A DNA stretch of 53,464 bases from Fen-549 sp050011315. GTDB lineage: Bacteria > Actinomycetota > Thermoleophilia > Gaiellales > Gaiellaceae. The DNA lies in the NCBI GenBank assembly GCA_050011315.1, contig JBEKJI010000013.1:1-53464 (forward strand), in the 5' to 3' direction. Numbering within the stretch: the stretch's first letter is position 1; each line of letters starts with the position of its first letter. This document shows positions 31,705 through 40,335 of this stretch, piece after piece. Both the position numbers and the translations under genes were made by a program. Below the pieces are notes generated by a model, which was given only the letters and a program-made list of their open reading frames with translations, made no database searches and was not told the DNA's origin.

Positions 31705-32249
31705 TACTCCTCCCCCGAGAAGCGCACCGGCTCGCCGCCGATCGGGTAGTCCTTGCGCAGCGGATGGCCCTCCCAGTCGTCGGGCATGAGCACGCGCACG
31801 AGATTGGGATGGCCCTCGAACACGATCCCCATCAGGTCGTAGGCCTCGCGCTCGAGCCAGTCGGCGACCGGCCAGACAGAGACGACGCTCGCAACCGGCT
31901 CACCCTCGTCGAGCCAGGTCTGGAGCCGCACGCGCACGGGATCGGCGCGCAGCGCCAGCAGGTGATAGCTGACCGAGAAGCGCTTCGGCTTGGGCTCCGG
32001 AACGAGATCGAGGCCGAGCGTGTAGGGAACGTTGAGATCGCGGCCGTCGGTCGATCCCCAGGAGCCGGCCGTCTCGCCGCCCCAGCCGAGGTAGTCGGTG
32101 GCGGCGATATCGGAGAGGAAGTTGAAGCCGAGCTCGTCGCGGAGATAGAGGGCGGCCTCGTTCAGGCGCTCCTTCTCGACCACCAGTGTTGTCTCGCCTC
32201 GATCCTCGACCTCGGAGATCAGTCCGGGGACTTGCCCGTAGCCGCTCAA
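31704..32249 (-). CDS. nuoC: NADH-quinone oxidoreductase subunit C
   Basis: 181-residue, 30-kDa-type peripheral subunit. The family signature is the C-terminal EREAYDLMGIVFEGHPNLVR followed by MPDDWEGHPLRKDYP. TTG 32249 overlaps the nuoB TGA as TTGA, the same arrangement as nuoI/nuoJ, so it is the likely start. Not fused to NuoD. Confidence 0.93.
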   Translation of the reverse strand: MSGYGQVPGLISEVEDRGETTLVVEKERLNEAALYLRDELGFNFLSDIAATDYLGWGGETAGSWGSTDGRDLNVPYTLGLDLVPEPKPKRFSVSYHLLALRADPVRVRLQTWLDEGEPVASVVSVWPVADWLEREAYDLMGIVFEGHPNLVRVLMPDDWEGHPLRKDYPIGGEPVRFSGEE

Positions 32250-32830
32250 CAGATCTCCTCGCGCATCTCGTAAGCGGGCGGTATGCCGGCCATGACGCGC
32301 TCGTGCAGGCGCACGATCCCCTCCAGCAGTCCTTCCGGCCGCGGCGGGCAGCCGGGCACGTAGATGTCGACCGGGACGATCCTGTCAACGCCCTGAAGCA
32401 CGGCGTAGTTGGCGAACATCCCGCCCGAGCTGGCGCAGACGCCCATCGCCATCACCCACTTCGGCTCCAGCATCTGGTCGTAGATCTGACGCAGCGGCGG
32501 CGCCATCTTGTGCGAGACGCGGCCCGAGACGATCAGCAGGTCGGCCTGGCGCGGCGAGTTGCGGAAGGCCTCCATGCCGAAGCGGGCGAGGTCGTAGCGC
32601 GGCCCGGCCACCGCCATCATCTCGATCGCGCAGCAGGCCAGCCCGAAGGTGTCGGGCCACATCGAGTGCGTCTGTGCCCAGGCGATCGCCTTGTCGAGCG
32701 TGGTCGCCAGTACGAGCTTCTCCATCCGGGCGATCTCCTGCTCGAAGGCGCCCGGGCCCTTGCCTTCCATCAGCAGGCGCTCGGACTTGAGCCCGTAGTC
32801 GGCGAGGCGCTTTCCGTCGGCTATTCCCAC
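32246..32830 (-). CDS. nuoB: NADH-quinone oxidoreductase subunit B
   Basis: 194-residue subunit holding terminal cluster N2. The tandem Cys is in FGLACCAIEMMA, and further ligands are in MGVCASSGGMF and VPGCPPRPEGLL. The N-terminal 25 residues are charged and variable. GTG 32830 with GGGAG upstream overlaps the nuoA stop by 10 nt. Confidence 0.95.
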   Translation of the reverse strand: MGIADGKRLADYGLKSERLLMEGKGPGAFEQEIARMEKLVLATTLDKAIAWAQTHSMWPDTFGLACCAIEMMAVAGPRYDLARFGMEAFRNSPRQADLLIVSGRVSHKMAPPLRQIYDQMLEPKWVMAMGVCASSGGMFANYAVLQGVDRIVPVDIYVPGCPPRPEGLLEGIVRLHERVMAGIPPAYEMREEIC

Positions 32831-33183
32831 TCCAGCGCTCCCTTCCGCCAGACGTAGACGTAGGCGACGGCAAGCAGCCCGACGAAGACGACCAGCTCGA
32901 CGAAGCCGAACCAGGCCAGCTCGTGCAGGATGACCGCCAGCGGGTACAGGAAGACGATCTCGATATCGAAGAGGATGAAGAGCATCGCCGTCAGGTAGAA
33001 GCCGATCGTGAAGCGCTGGTGCCGGGGCGGCCCGGTCGAAACGCCCGACTCGAACGGAAGGCCTCGCTGACCCGGCGCCGTCCGTGTTCGAGTCGATAAA
33101 GCGAAACTTATGAATAGCATCAAGCCTGATATGCCAAAGGCAAACAGGCCGAAGATCAGGAAGGGAAGCCAGTTTCTCAGCAT
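32821..33183 (-). CDS. nuoA: NADH-quinone oxidoreductase subunit A
   Basis: 120-residue, three-helix subunit and first gene of the operon. Family signature: LPFESGVSTGPPRHQRFTIG (loop) and YLTAMLFILFDIEIVFLYP with the conserved acidic pair. ATG 33183 is used, as the frame upstream has no family similarity. The 146-nt divergent space to the IscA-like gene must hold the operon promoter; AAACTGTTAAGTT-like sequence on the minus strand near 33240 is a weak -10 candidate. Confidence 0.94.
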   Translation of the reverse strand: MLRNWLPFLIFGLFAFGISGLMLFISFALSTRTRTAPGQRGLPFESGVSTGPPRHQRFTIGFYLTAMLFILFDIEIVFLYPLAVILHELAWFGFVELVVFVGLLAVAYVYVWRKGALEWE

Positions 33184-33329
33184 TGATGCGCCTTCTCGCC
33201 CCGCCCGGGAACGGCTCCCGGACCTCGTGCTCGGCAACTTAACAGTTTCTACCGGGCGATCAGATGGGCTGAATCGGCTAGCGAGTCGCCGCGCGGCCAG
33301 AGCCATGCTCGCTGCTACCATGCGCGCCC

Positions 33330-33731
33330 ATGGCAACGACCGAGACTCCCCTGCTGACGCTGACCGAAACCGCGGCCGCGAAGGTGGAGGTACTGATGGC
33401 CGAAGAGCCCGAGGGCGAAGTCGGCGTACTGCGCGTGGCGGTTCAGGGCGGGGGCTGCGCCGGCCTCGAATATGCGCTCGGCTTCGACGAGCGGGCTCTC
33501 GAAGGTGACGTGGTGGCCGAGCAGCACGGCGTCCAGATCGTGATCGATCCCTACAGCGCGCCCTATCTCGACGGCGCGATCATCGATCTAGTCACTTTCG
33601 GCGACGAGGAGGGGTTCTCGATCGAGAACCCGAACGCTCCCCAGTCCTGCGGTTGCGGCTCCTCCTTCCGCGCCGACGAAGAGAGTTGCTCTTCGTCCGC
33701 CTCGGGTTGTGGCGGCAGCTGCGGCTGCTAG
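33330..33731 (+). CDS. IscA/ErpA/HesB-type Fe-S insertion protein with Cys-rich tail
   Basis: A-type Fe-S carrier, 133 residues. The three family Cys are present: GGGCAGLEY near 40, and CGCGSSF near 107. Beyond the usual C-terminus comes a tail with clustered Cys (SCSSSASGCGGSCGC), absent from typical members, perhaps a metal-donating or redox extension. TACCAT lies 8 nt before the ATG, suggesting a leaderless message. It is divergent from nuoA, whose operon needs many Fe-S clusters. Confidence 0.88.
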   Translation: MATTETPLLTLTETAAAKVEVLMAEEPEGEVGVLRVAVQGGGCAGLEYALGFDERALEGDVVAEQHGVQIVIDPYSAPYLDGAIIDLVTFGDEEGFSIENPNAPQSCGCGSSFRADEESCSSSASGCGGSCGC

Positions 33732-33786
33732 GAACAACCTCCTTGCGGCAAACCACTGCTGTTCACCGCGCTCGAAGGCGTGATGC

Positions 33787-34020
33787 GAATTCGACACCGA
33801 ATCGGCACATTCCCGTGTGCGTTTTGCCGATACCGTGCTACGCCCCGTGGGAGGGTTATTTCGATCGCCTAGCGAAACGAAGCACTCCACCGCCTGGCCG
33901 CGCTCGGCGGCGCGACGCGTTGTCCTCGGTCGCGCCCGTAGCCGCCGGCTACGAACGCGACACTGCGTCCTAGCCTCGCATCCACCGATCACACCCAGTC
34001 GGCGGGTCTTCATTCCGCTA
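33787..34020 (+). repeat. dispersed intergenic repeat, full modules A+B, with covarying hairpin
   Basis: Closest relative of the 4485-4735 copy, with core B at 33874-33904 and tail CGGCGGGTCTTCATTCCG at 34000-34017. The 33-nt hairpin at 33929-33961 pairs GTCGCG with CGCGAC and GTAGCC with GGCTAC, again with a CCC/GAA internal loop and a 3-nt apex. The stem sequences differ from the first copy by paired changes. Confidence 0.85.
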
Positions 34021-34159
34021 TGCGCTCCGGGAGGAGAGGTGGGTCCCGCCCGCGGAACTCGAGAAGAGCGATCGCAAACAGTCGAACGGGTCTGCGTTCC
34101 GCCTTGCGTTTGCGGGAGAGGAAGGAGGAGCGGTGATGCCTTCGCCTGGTGAGACCGAT

Positions 34160-34186
34160 CGCTCCAGCCGGCGGGTTTTCATCCCG
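34160..34186 (+). repeat. degenerate tail of the dispersed repeat
   Basis: GCCGGCGGGTTTTCATCCCG resembles the AGTCGGCGGGTCTTCATTCCG tail of the full copies, with two internal changes. Confidence 0.45.
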
Positions 34187-34249
34187 AAGCGGTTTTTGTC
34201 ACCTCGCCTTTCTCCGAGCTCTCGGCCGGTGGGTTCTAGGATCTCAAGC

Positions 34250-35284
34250 GTGACCGCGTCGGAACGCAACGAGACGAGCGCAGGCGCCCCCGTCGATGTG
34301 ACCATCCTCGGCGCAGGGCCGGCGGGACTGGCGGCCGCTTACTACGCCGGGCACCGGCACGCGACCGTGCGCATCGTCGAGGCGCTGGAGGAGGTCGGCG
34401 GCCAGCTGGTTGCTATCTACCCCGAGAAGCACATGGGCGACGTCGCCGGCTTTCCGAGCGTGATCGCGCATGAGCTCGCATCTCGCCTGGCCGAGCAGGC
34501 GCTCCAGTTCCAGCCCGACCTGCGCCTGGCCGAGGAGGCAAGCTCGCTGGAGACGATCGAGCTGGAAGGAGAGGAGCTGATCCGGCTCGGCACCGACGCC
34601 GGAAATACCTATCTGACCCGCAGCCTGATCGTCGGCACCGGTCACGGCGCCTTCGCGCCACGCAAGCTTCCGCTCGACGGTATCGACGAGTGGGAAGGGA
34701 ACGGCCTTCATTACCTCGTGCGCGAGAAGGCGGAGTTCGCGGGCAAGCGCTGCCTGATCGTGGGCGGTGGCGACTCCGCTCTCGACTGGATGCTCGGTCT
34801 GGCCGAGGTCGTCGAGGCGCCGATCGTGCTCGTGCACCGGCGCGAGCGCTTCCGCGCGCTCGAGTCGACGCTCGCCAAGGCCCGGGCCTTGGAGCAGGCA
34901 GGCAAGGCGCGGATCATGACGCCGTGCGAGCTGCGCGAGATTCACGGCGCCACAAGCATCGAGGCGGTGACGATCGAGAACACCGAGACGGGCGAGCGCG
35001 AGCGGGTGCCCTGCGACGCTCTCGTCACGCTGCTCGGCTTCTCGTCCCATCTCGGCGCCATCGCCGATTGGGGCCTGGAGCATTTCAGCCGCCGGCAGCT
35101 CCTGGTCGACCCGGGCACGATGCGCACCTCCAGGCCGCGCATCTACGCCGCCGGCGACGTGGCCGGCTACGAGGGCAAGATCACCCTGATCACGATCGCG
35201 CTGGCCGAGGCCGCGATCGCGGCCAACAACGCGGTCGCCGAGATCCGGCACGAGAAGGCCCAGCCCGAGTACTCGAGCGAGTAG
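34250..35284 (+). CDS. ferredoxin--NADP+ reductase, thioredoxin-reductase-like (YumC type)
   Basis: 344-residue FAD/NAD(P) flavoprotein. FAD-binding ILGAGPAGLAAAYYAG is near residue 18; EVGGQLVAIYPEKHMGDVAG near 52 is the isoalloxazine region of type-2 ferredoxin-NADP reductases; NADP-binding LIVGGGDSALDW near 167 and VHRRERFRA follow; and IYAAGDVAGYEGKITLITIA near the C-terminus completes the FAD site. No CxxC redox pair is present, which separates it from thioredoxin reductase. GTG 34250 has TAGGAT 7 nt upstream; the open frame from 34133 covers repeat DNA. Confidence 0.87.
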   Translation: MTASERNETSAGAPVDVTILGAGPAGLAAAYYAGHRHATVRIVEALEEVGGQLVAIYPEKHMGDVAGFPSVIAHELASRLAEQALQFQPDLRLAEEASSLETIELEGEELIRLGTDAGNTYLTRSLIVGTGHGAFAPRKLPLDGIDEWEGNGLHYLVREKAEFAGKRCLIVGGGDSALDWMLGLAEVVEAPIVLVHRRERFRALESTLAKARALEQAGKARIMTPCELREIHGATSIEAVTIENTETGERERVPCDALVTLLGFSSHLGAIADWGLEHFSRRQLLVDPGTMRTSRPRIYAAGDVAGYEGKITLITIALAEAAIAANNAVAEIRHEKAQPEYSSE

Positions 35285-35311
35285 ACGGCTTACGGGTTGA
35301 AGAAAAGCGAG

Positions 35312-35340
35312 GGGGCGGGCTCGAGAGCCCGCCCCTTTTT
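35312..35340. terminator. bidirectional rho-independent terminator
   Basis: A 10-11 bp stem of GGGGCGGGCT and AGCCCGCCCC with a CGAG loop, followed by TTTTT on the + strand and by a T-rich CGCTTTTCTTC on the minus strand. It lies between the convergent reductase and glutamate dehydrogenase genes and can end both transcripts. Confidence 0.9.
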
Positions 35341-35357
35341 CTCAGGTATCCGCGTGA

Positions 35358-36686
35358 CTAGACGAGGCCCTGGTCGATCATCGCGTCGGCGACCTTGACG
35401 AAGCCGCCGATGTTGGCGCCGCAGACGTAGTTGATGAAGTCGCCGTCCTTGCCGTACTCCACGCACTGCTCGTGGACGCGAACCATGATCTCGTGCAGCC
35501 GGCCCTCGACCTCTTCGCGGCCCCACTCCAGGCGCATGCTGTTCTGGCTCATCTCCAGGCCGCTGGTGGCGACACCGCCGGCATTGGCGGCCTTGCCGGG
35601 TCCGTAGAGGATCTTGGCGTCGAGGAAGACCTTGATTCCCTCGGGAGTGGTCGGCATGTTGGCGCCCTCGGTAACGCAGATGCAGCCGTTCGAGACGAGC
35701 GCCTTGGCGTCGTCCTCGCTGATCTCGTTCTGCACCGCCGAGGGGAAAGCCGCGTCACAGGGCACGCTCCAGGGCCGCTTGCCCGGGACGAACTCGCACT
35801 TGAACTCCTTTGCGTACTCCTCGATGCGGCCTCTCCGCTCGTTCTTCAGCTCCAGGACCCAGGCCAGCTTCTCGGCGTCGATGCCGGCGGGATCGTGGAT
35901 GAAGCCGCCGGAGTCCGACAGCGTGACGCACTTGGCGCCGAGGGCGTTGCACTTCTCGACCGTGTACTGGGCGACGTTGCCCGAGCCGCTGACGGTGACG
36001 GTCTTGCCCTCGAGCGACTGGCCGCGTGTCTTAAGCATCTCCTGGGCGAAGTAGGTGGCGCCGTAGCCGGTCGCCTCGGGCCGGATCAGGCTGCCGCCCC
36101 AGGCGAGGCCCTTACCGGTCAGCACGCCTGTGAACTCGTTACGCAGGCGCTTGTACTGGCCGAACATGAAGCCGATCTCGCGGCCTCCGACGCCTATGTC
36201 GCCGGCGGGGACGTCGGTGTCCGGGCCGATGTGACGGAAGAGCTCCGTCATGAAGCTCTGGCAGAACTTCATCACCTCGTTGTCCGACTTGCCCTTGGGG
36301 TCGAAGTCCGCGCCGCCCTTGCCGCCGCCCATGGGCAGCGTGGTCAGAGCGTTCTTGAACACCTGCTCGAAGGCGAGGAACTTGAGGATCGAGAGCGTGA
36401 CGGTCGGGTGGAAGCGCAGGCCGCCCTTGTAGGGACCGATCGCACTCGACATCTCTATCCGATAGCCCCTGTTGACCTGGATCTCGCCCTTGTCGTCCAG
36501 CCAGGGAACGCGGAACATGATCAGGCGCTCGGGCTCGATCATCCGCTCCAAGATCTTCGCTTCTTTGTACTTGGGGTTGGCTTTCAAGAAGGGCATCACC
36601 GAGGTGACGACCTCTTCGACCGCCTGGTGGAACTCCGGCTGGCCGGGGTTCTTATCGACGACCAGCTTCATGAACGTGTGGGGCAC
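35358..36686 (-). CDS. gdhA: NADP-type glutamate dehydrogenase
   Basis: 442 residues, hexameric GDH50s-type enzyme, close to the 447 of the E. coli protein; it aminates 2-oxoglutarate. Visible motifs: YKGGLRFHPTVTLSILKFLA, LPMGGGKGGADFDPKGKSD with the catalytic Lys, DVPAGDIGVGGREIG, the dinucleotide fold VSGSGNVAQY, and NAGGVATSGLEMSQN. GTG 36686 has AGGAGGG at 5 nt spacing; ATG 36671 would be too far from it. The 5' leader carries a GNRA-capped small hairpin near 36729-36747 of unknown meaning. Confidence 0.94.
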   Translation of the reverse strand: MPHTFMKLVVDKNPGQPEFHQAVEEVVTSVMPFLKANPKYKEAKILERMIEPERLIMFRVPWLDDKGEIQVNRGYRIEMSSAIGPYKGGLRFHPTVTLSILKFLAFEQVFKNALTTLPMGGGKGGADFDPKGKSDNEVMKFCQSFMTELFRHIGPDTDVPAGDIGVGGREIGFMFGQYKRLRNEFTGVLTGKGLAWGGSLIRPEATGYGATYFAQEMLKTRGQSLEGKTVTVSGSGNVAQYTVEKCNALGAKCVTLSDSGGFIHDPAGIDAEKLAWVLELKNERRGRIEEYAKEFKCEFVPGKRPWSVPCDAAFPSAVQNEISEDDAKALVSNGCICVTEGANMPTTPEGIKVFLDAKILYGPGKAANAGGVATSGLEMSQNSMRLEWGREEVEGRLHEIMVRVHEQCVEYGKDGDFINYVCGANIGGFVKVADAMIDQGLV

Positions 36687-36912
36687 CGTGCCCTCCTGTC
36701 TATCGACTTGAGCGAAACTGAACGCGCTGCAGCCCTTTCGGCGCTGCCTCCCTTGACACTTACGGCTCGCCGCCGCGTGCATCGACACTTCCAGCGCCCT
36801 CTAGCGGACTGCCGGAGGCGATGCGGCCCGGACCCTAACAGGCTCGCGCGCGCGGCGCATCGTCGAGTTGAACTAGAACGCGGCGATCCGCGCCGATCGT
36901 CAAACTGAGCCT

Positions 36913-37740
36913 GTGAGCTCGGTCGATCTGGAATTCGCCGCCGGCCTGGCCGACCTGGCCGACGAGCTGGCGCTGGCACGCTTCGGGGCGCTCGACCTCC
37001 ATGTCGAAACCAAGCCAGACCTCTCGCCGGTGACCGAGACCGATCGCGCGATCGAGAAGTCGCTGCGCGAGCGGATCGCCGCGGAGCGACCGGACGACTC
37101 GGTGCTGGGCGAGGAGGAGGGCCTGAGCGGCGAGAGCCGCTCAGGCGGCGAGGGCGGCCGGCGCTGGATCCTCGACCCGATCGACGGCACGCGCAACTAC
37201 AGCCGCGGCATCCCCATCTTTGCGACTCTGATCGCGCTCGAGCTGGATGGCGAGGTCGAGCTCGGGCTGGTCTCGGCGCCGGCGCTCGGGCGCCGCTGGT
37301 GGGCCGAGCGCGGCAAGGGCGCGCTCCGCAATGACGCTCCGATCCGAGTTTCGGGCGTGAAGAAGCTCGAGGACGCAACGATGTCGATCGGGTTCGGTCA
37401 CCGGATGGCCGTCTCGGGCATCTCGCGTCTCGAGGATGCGGTCGTCTCGTTCGAGCTGAGCGAGGGGATCGAGCGCCTGGCGCCGCTCGCAGCCAGGGCC
37501 TGGCACGCACGCTCCTTCGGAGATTTCTGGCAGCACATGCTCGTCGCCGAGGGCTCGGTGGACGTGGCGATCGACCCGGTGGCGAAGATCTGGGACTGCG
37601 CCCCGCTCAAGTTGATCGTCGAGGAGGCGGGCGGGAAGTTCACCGACCTGGCCGGGCGCCCAGTGATCGACGGAGGCAGCGGCATCTCCACGAATGGCCT
37701 GCTCCACGCCGAGGCGCTCGTCGCGCTCGGCGTGGGTTAG
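36913..37740 (+). CDS. HisN-like histidinol-phosphatase / inositol monophosphatase family protein
   Basis: 275 residues of the IMPase superfamily. Mg ligands: DDSVLGEEEG near 59-68, ILDPIDGTRNYSRGIPIFAT near 86-105, and IDPVAKIWDCAPLKLIVEEAGG near 220 (cited in part as KIWDCAPL). DPIDGTRNYSRG resembles the actinobacterial HisN type, which dephosphorylates histidinol phosphate; inositol-1-phosphate is the alternative. No his genes are nearby. GTG 36913 is preceded by neither a clear Shine-Dalgarno sequence nor a clear -10 box. Confidence 0.83.
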   Translation: MSSVDLEFAAGLADLADELALARFGALDLHVETKPDLSPVTETDRAIEKSLRERIAAERPDDSVLGEEEGLSGESRSGGEGGRRWILDPIDGTRNYSRGIPIFATLIALELDGEVELGLVSAPALGRRWWAERGKGALRNDAPIRVSGVKKLEDATMSIGFGHRMAVSGISRLEDAVVSFELSEGIERLAPLAARAWHARSFGDFWQHMLVAEGSVDVAIDPVAKIWDCAPLKLIVEEAGGKFTDLAGRPVIDGGSGISTNGLLHAEALVALGVG

Positions 37741-37764
37741 ACCTGCTTCCGGGTACTTCGGGCG

Positions 37765-38274
37765 TTACGGCTCGGCGATGGGGCGCCACCAGGAGAAGCG
37801 ACGCTCCATCCGCTCGTCGACTGTCCAGGCGGGCCTGGTGCTCAGAGCGGAATCGAGCCCGTACAGGGCGGCGAAGACGAGCGCGTAGATGATTCCCTGC
37901 GCGACGTCGGTCGAGCTCATCGAGTAGGGACCGCCAAACCCCTCAGGGACGGCCCAGATCGCCATGCTGAACAGAAAGCCGAGTATGTAGCCGGACCGTC
38001 TGGCGAAACCGAACACGAGCGAGAGGCCGAGGAGCGTTTCGAGCACGATCGTGATGTAGGCGAAGGTGGACGGGCTCGTGTTGATCACGTGAGTCCAGAA
38101 GCGAAACCACCAGTGGAGCCAGCCGGGCTGGCCGGCGGAGCCCTCGGTGAAGTCGGCCTTGAACTCGTTGACGAAGACGTGGTTCATCTTCAATCCGGCG
38201 TCGATCAACCAGATCACGCCGAAGACGATGCGAAGCGTCGCAACACGCTTGGAAAGATCGAATCTCTGGTTCAT
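37765..38274 (-). CDS. DoxX-like membrane protein
   Basis: 169 residues with about four membrane helices (approx. 13-30, 68-88, 93-113, 123-145). The helix pattern, with FGVIWLIDAGLKMNHVF at the start and VLETLLGLSLVFGFARRSGY in the middle, resembles the DoxX/quinol oxidase small-subunit group, whose members are often of unknown role. It is the last gene of the run beginning with the dehydrogenase genes, 54 nt after lipA. Confidence 0.7.
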   Translation of the reverse strand: MNQRFDLSKRVATLRIVFGVIWLIDAGLKMNHVFVNEFKADFTEGSAGQPGWLHWWFRFWTHVINTSPSTFAYITIVLETLLGLSLVFGFARRSGYILGFLFSMAIWAVPEGFGGPYSMSSTDVAQGIIYALVFAALYGLDSALSTRPAWTVDERMERRFSWWRPIAEP

Positions 38275-38328
38275 TCGCCGAAGTTACCCATTACTACTCG
38301 AAGCTCAAACTCCGCCGCCGGGCAGGAG

Positions 38329-39228
38329 TCAGCGGTTCGCGTCGGCGTTCAGACGCTGCTCTTCGGCCCGGTAGCTGGAGCGAACGAGAGGAGCGGAGAA
38401 GACAGAGCGGAAGCCGAGCTCGAGGCCGAGGTCGCGGAAGGAAGCGAACTCGTCCGGGTGCACCCAGCGGTCGATCGGCGTGTGCTTGGGAGTCGGCTGC
38501 AGGTACTGGCCGATGGTGACGATCTCGACGCCGTGATCGCGCAGGTCGCGGAGCGTCTCGGCGACCTCCTCGTTGGTCTCACCGAGGCCGACCATCAAGC
38601 CGGACTTGGTGGCAACGGGATAGCCTGCGACCTCTCTGGCGCGGGCGAGTAACTGCAGTGAGCCCGAGTAGCTGGCCTTGCCGCCGCGCATCCTGGCGTG
38701 CAGCCGTCGCACGGTCTCGATGTTGTGGTTGAAGACCTCGGGCCGCTCGGCCAGCACGAGCGCGAGCGCCTGCTCCTCGAAGCCGGCGAAGTCGGGTGTA
38801 AGCACCTCGACCGAGGCATCGGGAAGCTGCTCCTCGAGCGCGCGGATCGTGGCCGCGTAGTGAGCGGCGCCGCGGTCGGGGAGGTCGTCGCGGTCGACCG
38901 AGGTGACGACGACATGGCGGAGCTTCATCCGGGCGGCGGCCTTGGCCAGACGCCTCGGCTCGTCCGGGTCGGGCGGGCCTTGTGGCTTACCCGAGCGCAC
39001 GTTGCAGTAGCGACAGGCGCGCGTACAGACATCGCCCAGGATCTGGAAGGCGGCCGTCCCTCTTCCCCAGCACTCGCCCACGTTCGGGCAGTGAGCCTCC
39101 TCGCAGACGGTGTGCAAGTGCTGGCCGTGCAGGAGCTTGCGCACGTCTCCGTAGAGCGAGTCCGCGCTCGGAGCGCGCACCTTCATCCACTCGGGGCGGC
39201 GCGGGCGGTCTCCGACGGGAAGCGACAC
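38329..39228 (-). CDS. lipA: lipoyl synthase
   Basis: Radical SAM enzyme, 299 residues, inserting two sulfurs into octanoyl groups on carrier proteins. The auxiliary cluster is CEEAHCPNVGECW (Cys42, 47, 53), the radical SAM cluster is CTRACRYCNV (Cys68, 72, 75), and the diagnostic RSSY is near the C-terminus. Start GTG 39228 has GGAGG 7 nt upstream and lies 3 nt after lipB. Confidence 0.96.
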   Translation of the reverse strand: MSLPVGDRPRRPEWMKVRAPSADSLYGDVRKLLHGQHLHTVCEEAHCPNVGECWGRGTAAFQILGDVCTRACRYCNVRSGKPQGPPDPDEPRRLAKAAARMKLRHVVVTSVDRDDLPDRGAAHYAATIRALEEQLPDASVEVLTPDFAGFEEQALALVLAERPEVFNHNIETVRRLHARMRGGKASYSGSLQLLARAREVAGYPVATKSGLMVGLGETNEEVAETLRDLRDHGVEIVTIGQYLQPTPKHTPIDRWVHPDEFASFRDLGLELGFRSVFSAPLVRSSYRAEEQRLNADANR

Positions 39229-39231
39229 GAC

Positions 39232-39945
39232 TCAGCCTCCCTTCGCGCCCAGCTTGGCGTGGACAGGCTGCGGCCAGAGTCCGGTGCCGCCGTCCTCAAC
39301 CGGCAGTTCCTCGAGCTCGAGCACGAACACCTCGGCGATCGCGGCTGCGGCGAGCGGACGGATCTCCTCGACCGTCACGGGGCGCCCCAGCTCGCGCGCG
39401 ACGGTGGTGAAGGCCGCGTCCTCCAGCCCGCAGGCGGTGATCCAGTCGCTGAAGGGAGCCGGGTCGAGATCGACGTTGAGCGCGTAACCGTGCGTCGTGA
39501 CCCAACGGCTGATGTGAACGCCTATCGAAGCGATCTTTCTCGGAGGGCTCTGGAGCCAGACGCCGGTAAGACCTTCGATCCGCAAGCCCTCGATACCGAG
39601 CGGCGCAAGCGTCTGGATGATCGCCTCCTCGAGCCGGCGCAGGTAGAGCTTCACGTCCTTGCCGTAGCGGTGCAGGTCGAGGATCGGGTAGCAGACGAGC
39701 TGCCCGGGGCCGTGGTAGGTGGACTTGCCGCCGCGGTCGGTCTCGACGATCTCGACCTCGGCGCCGGCGGGCACGTGCAGCTCGTTCTCCGCGGTGCGCC
39801 GCCCGACGGTGATCACCGGCGAGTGCTCGCAGAAGATGACCGTATCGGGAACGGCGCCCTGCAACACGGCGGCCGCGAGCGAGCGCTGCAGGTCCCAGAC
39901 CTCGCCGTAGGGGACGACGCCGAGATTGAACAGGTAGGCGCGCAT
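39232..39945 (-). CDS. lipB: lipoyl(octanoyl) transferase
   Basis: 237 residues; moves octanoate from acyl-ACP to lipoyl domains. Motifs: VGRRTAENEL, the signature RGGKSTYHGPGQLVCYPI, the catalytic Lys region KIASIGVHISRWVTTHGYAL, and the catalytic Cys in ITACGLEDAA. It directly precedes lipA, and the E2 gene of the same strand supplies a substrate. Confidence 0.95.
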   Translation of the reverse strand: MRAYLFNLGVVPYGEVWDLQRSLAAAVLQGAVPDTVIFCEHSPVITVGRRTAENELHVPAGAEVEIVETDRGGKSTYHGPGQLVCYPILDLHRYGKDVKLYLRRLEEAIIQTLAPLGIEGLRIEGLTGVWLQSPPRKIASIGVHISRWVTTHGYALNVDLDPAPFSDWITACGLEDAAFTTVARELGRPVTVEEIRPLAAAAIAEVFVLELEELPVEDGGTGLWPQPVHAKLGAKGG

Positions 39946-39950
39946 CGCCC

Positions 39951-40304
39951 TCAGATCCTGCCGCCGTGCTTTCCGCCGGCCGGTGCGCCGAAGGCTACGT
40001 AGCGTAGTCCGTCCGGGCCGGGAGCGATATGGCGTTTGGACTCCGGTGTGACGAAGACGTAGCGGCCGGGTACCAGCTCGAAGCTCTCGCCGTCGACCGT
40101 CATCGTTCCGCTTCCCTCGAGCACGACGAAGAGCTCGTCCTGCCCGGTCTTGAGCTCGTCGTGCTCCGGATAGGTGGTCGAGCCCGCCGCCAGCTCGAAC
40201 TCGTTTACTCCGAAGGACTCGATCTCGAGCGCCTTTCGCACCGCTCGAACACGGCCATTGAACAAAGGTTCCAGCTCGCGAACGTCGATGAAGCGGTAGG
40301 TCAT
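39951..40304 (-). CDS. cupin domain protein
   Basis: 117 residues, single cupin barrel. The metal motif is partly visible: EHDELKTGQDELFVVLEGSG (first His/Glu set) and SKRHIAPGP (second His). It lies 5 nt upstream of lipB and so is cotranscribed. The function is unknown; sugar isomerase-like or regulatory cupins are alternatives. Confidence 0.78.
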   Translation of the reverse strand: MTYRFIDVRELEPLFNGRVRAVRKALEIESFGVNEFELAAGSTTYPEHDELKTGQDELFVVLEGSGTMTVDGESFELVPGRYVFVTPESKRHIAPGPDGLRYVAFGAPAGGKHGGRI

Positions 40305-40335
40305 CCGTCTTTCCCCTCTCTCAACTGTCTTCAGC

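Larger units (their letters stand above)
33732..34249. other. 518-base intergenic stretch, largely repeat DNA
   Basis: No gene is supported here. It holds a full A+B repeat (33787-34020), a GC-rich unassigned part (34020-34130), a degenerate repeat tail near 34172, and the promoter region of the downstream reductase (TAGGAT at 34237-34242). Confidence 0.6.

Noticed and set aside
34133..34249. N-terminal extension of the ferredoxin-NADP reductase
   Set aside because: It covers a degenerate repeat tail and the candidate -10 box; the flavoprotein family begins close to the FAD motif.
36687..36790. A glutamine- or glycine-type riboswitch before gdhA
   Set aside because: Only a short GNRA-capped hairpin is seen; none of the conserved aptamer words are present.
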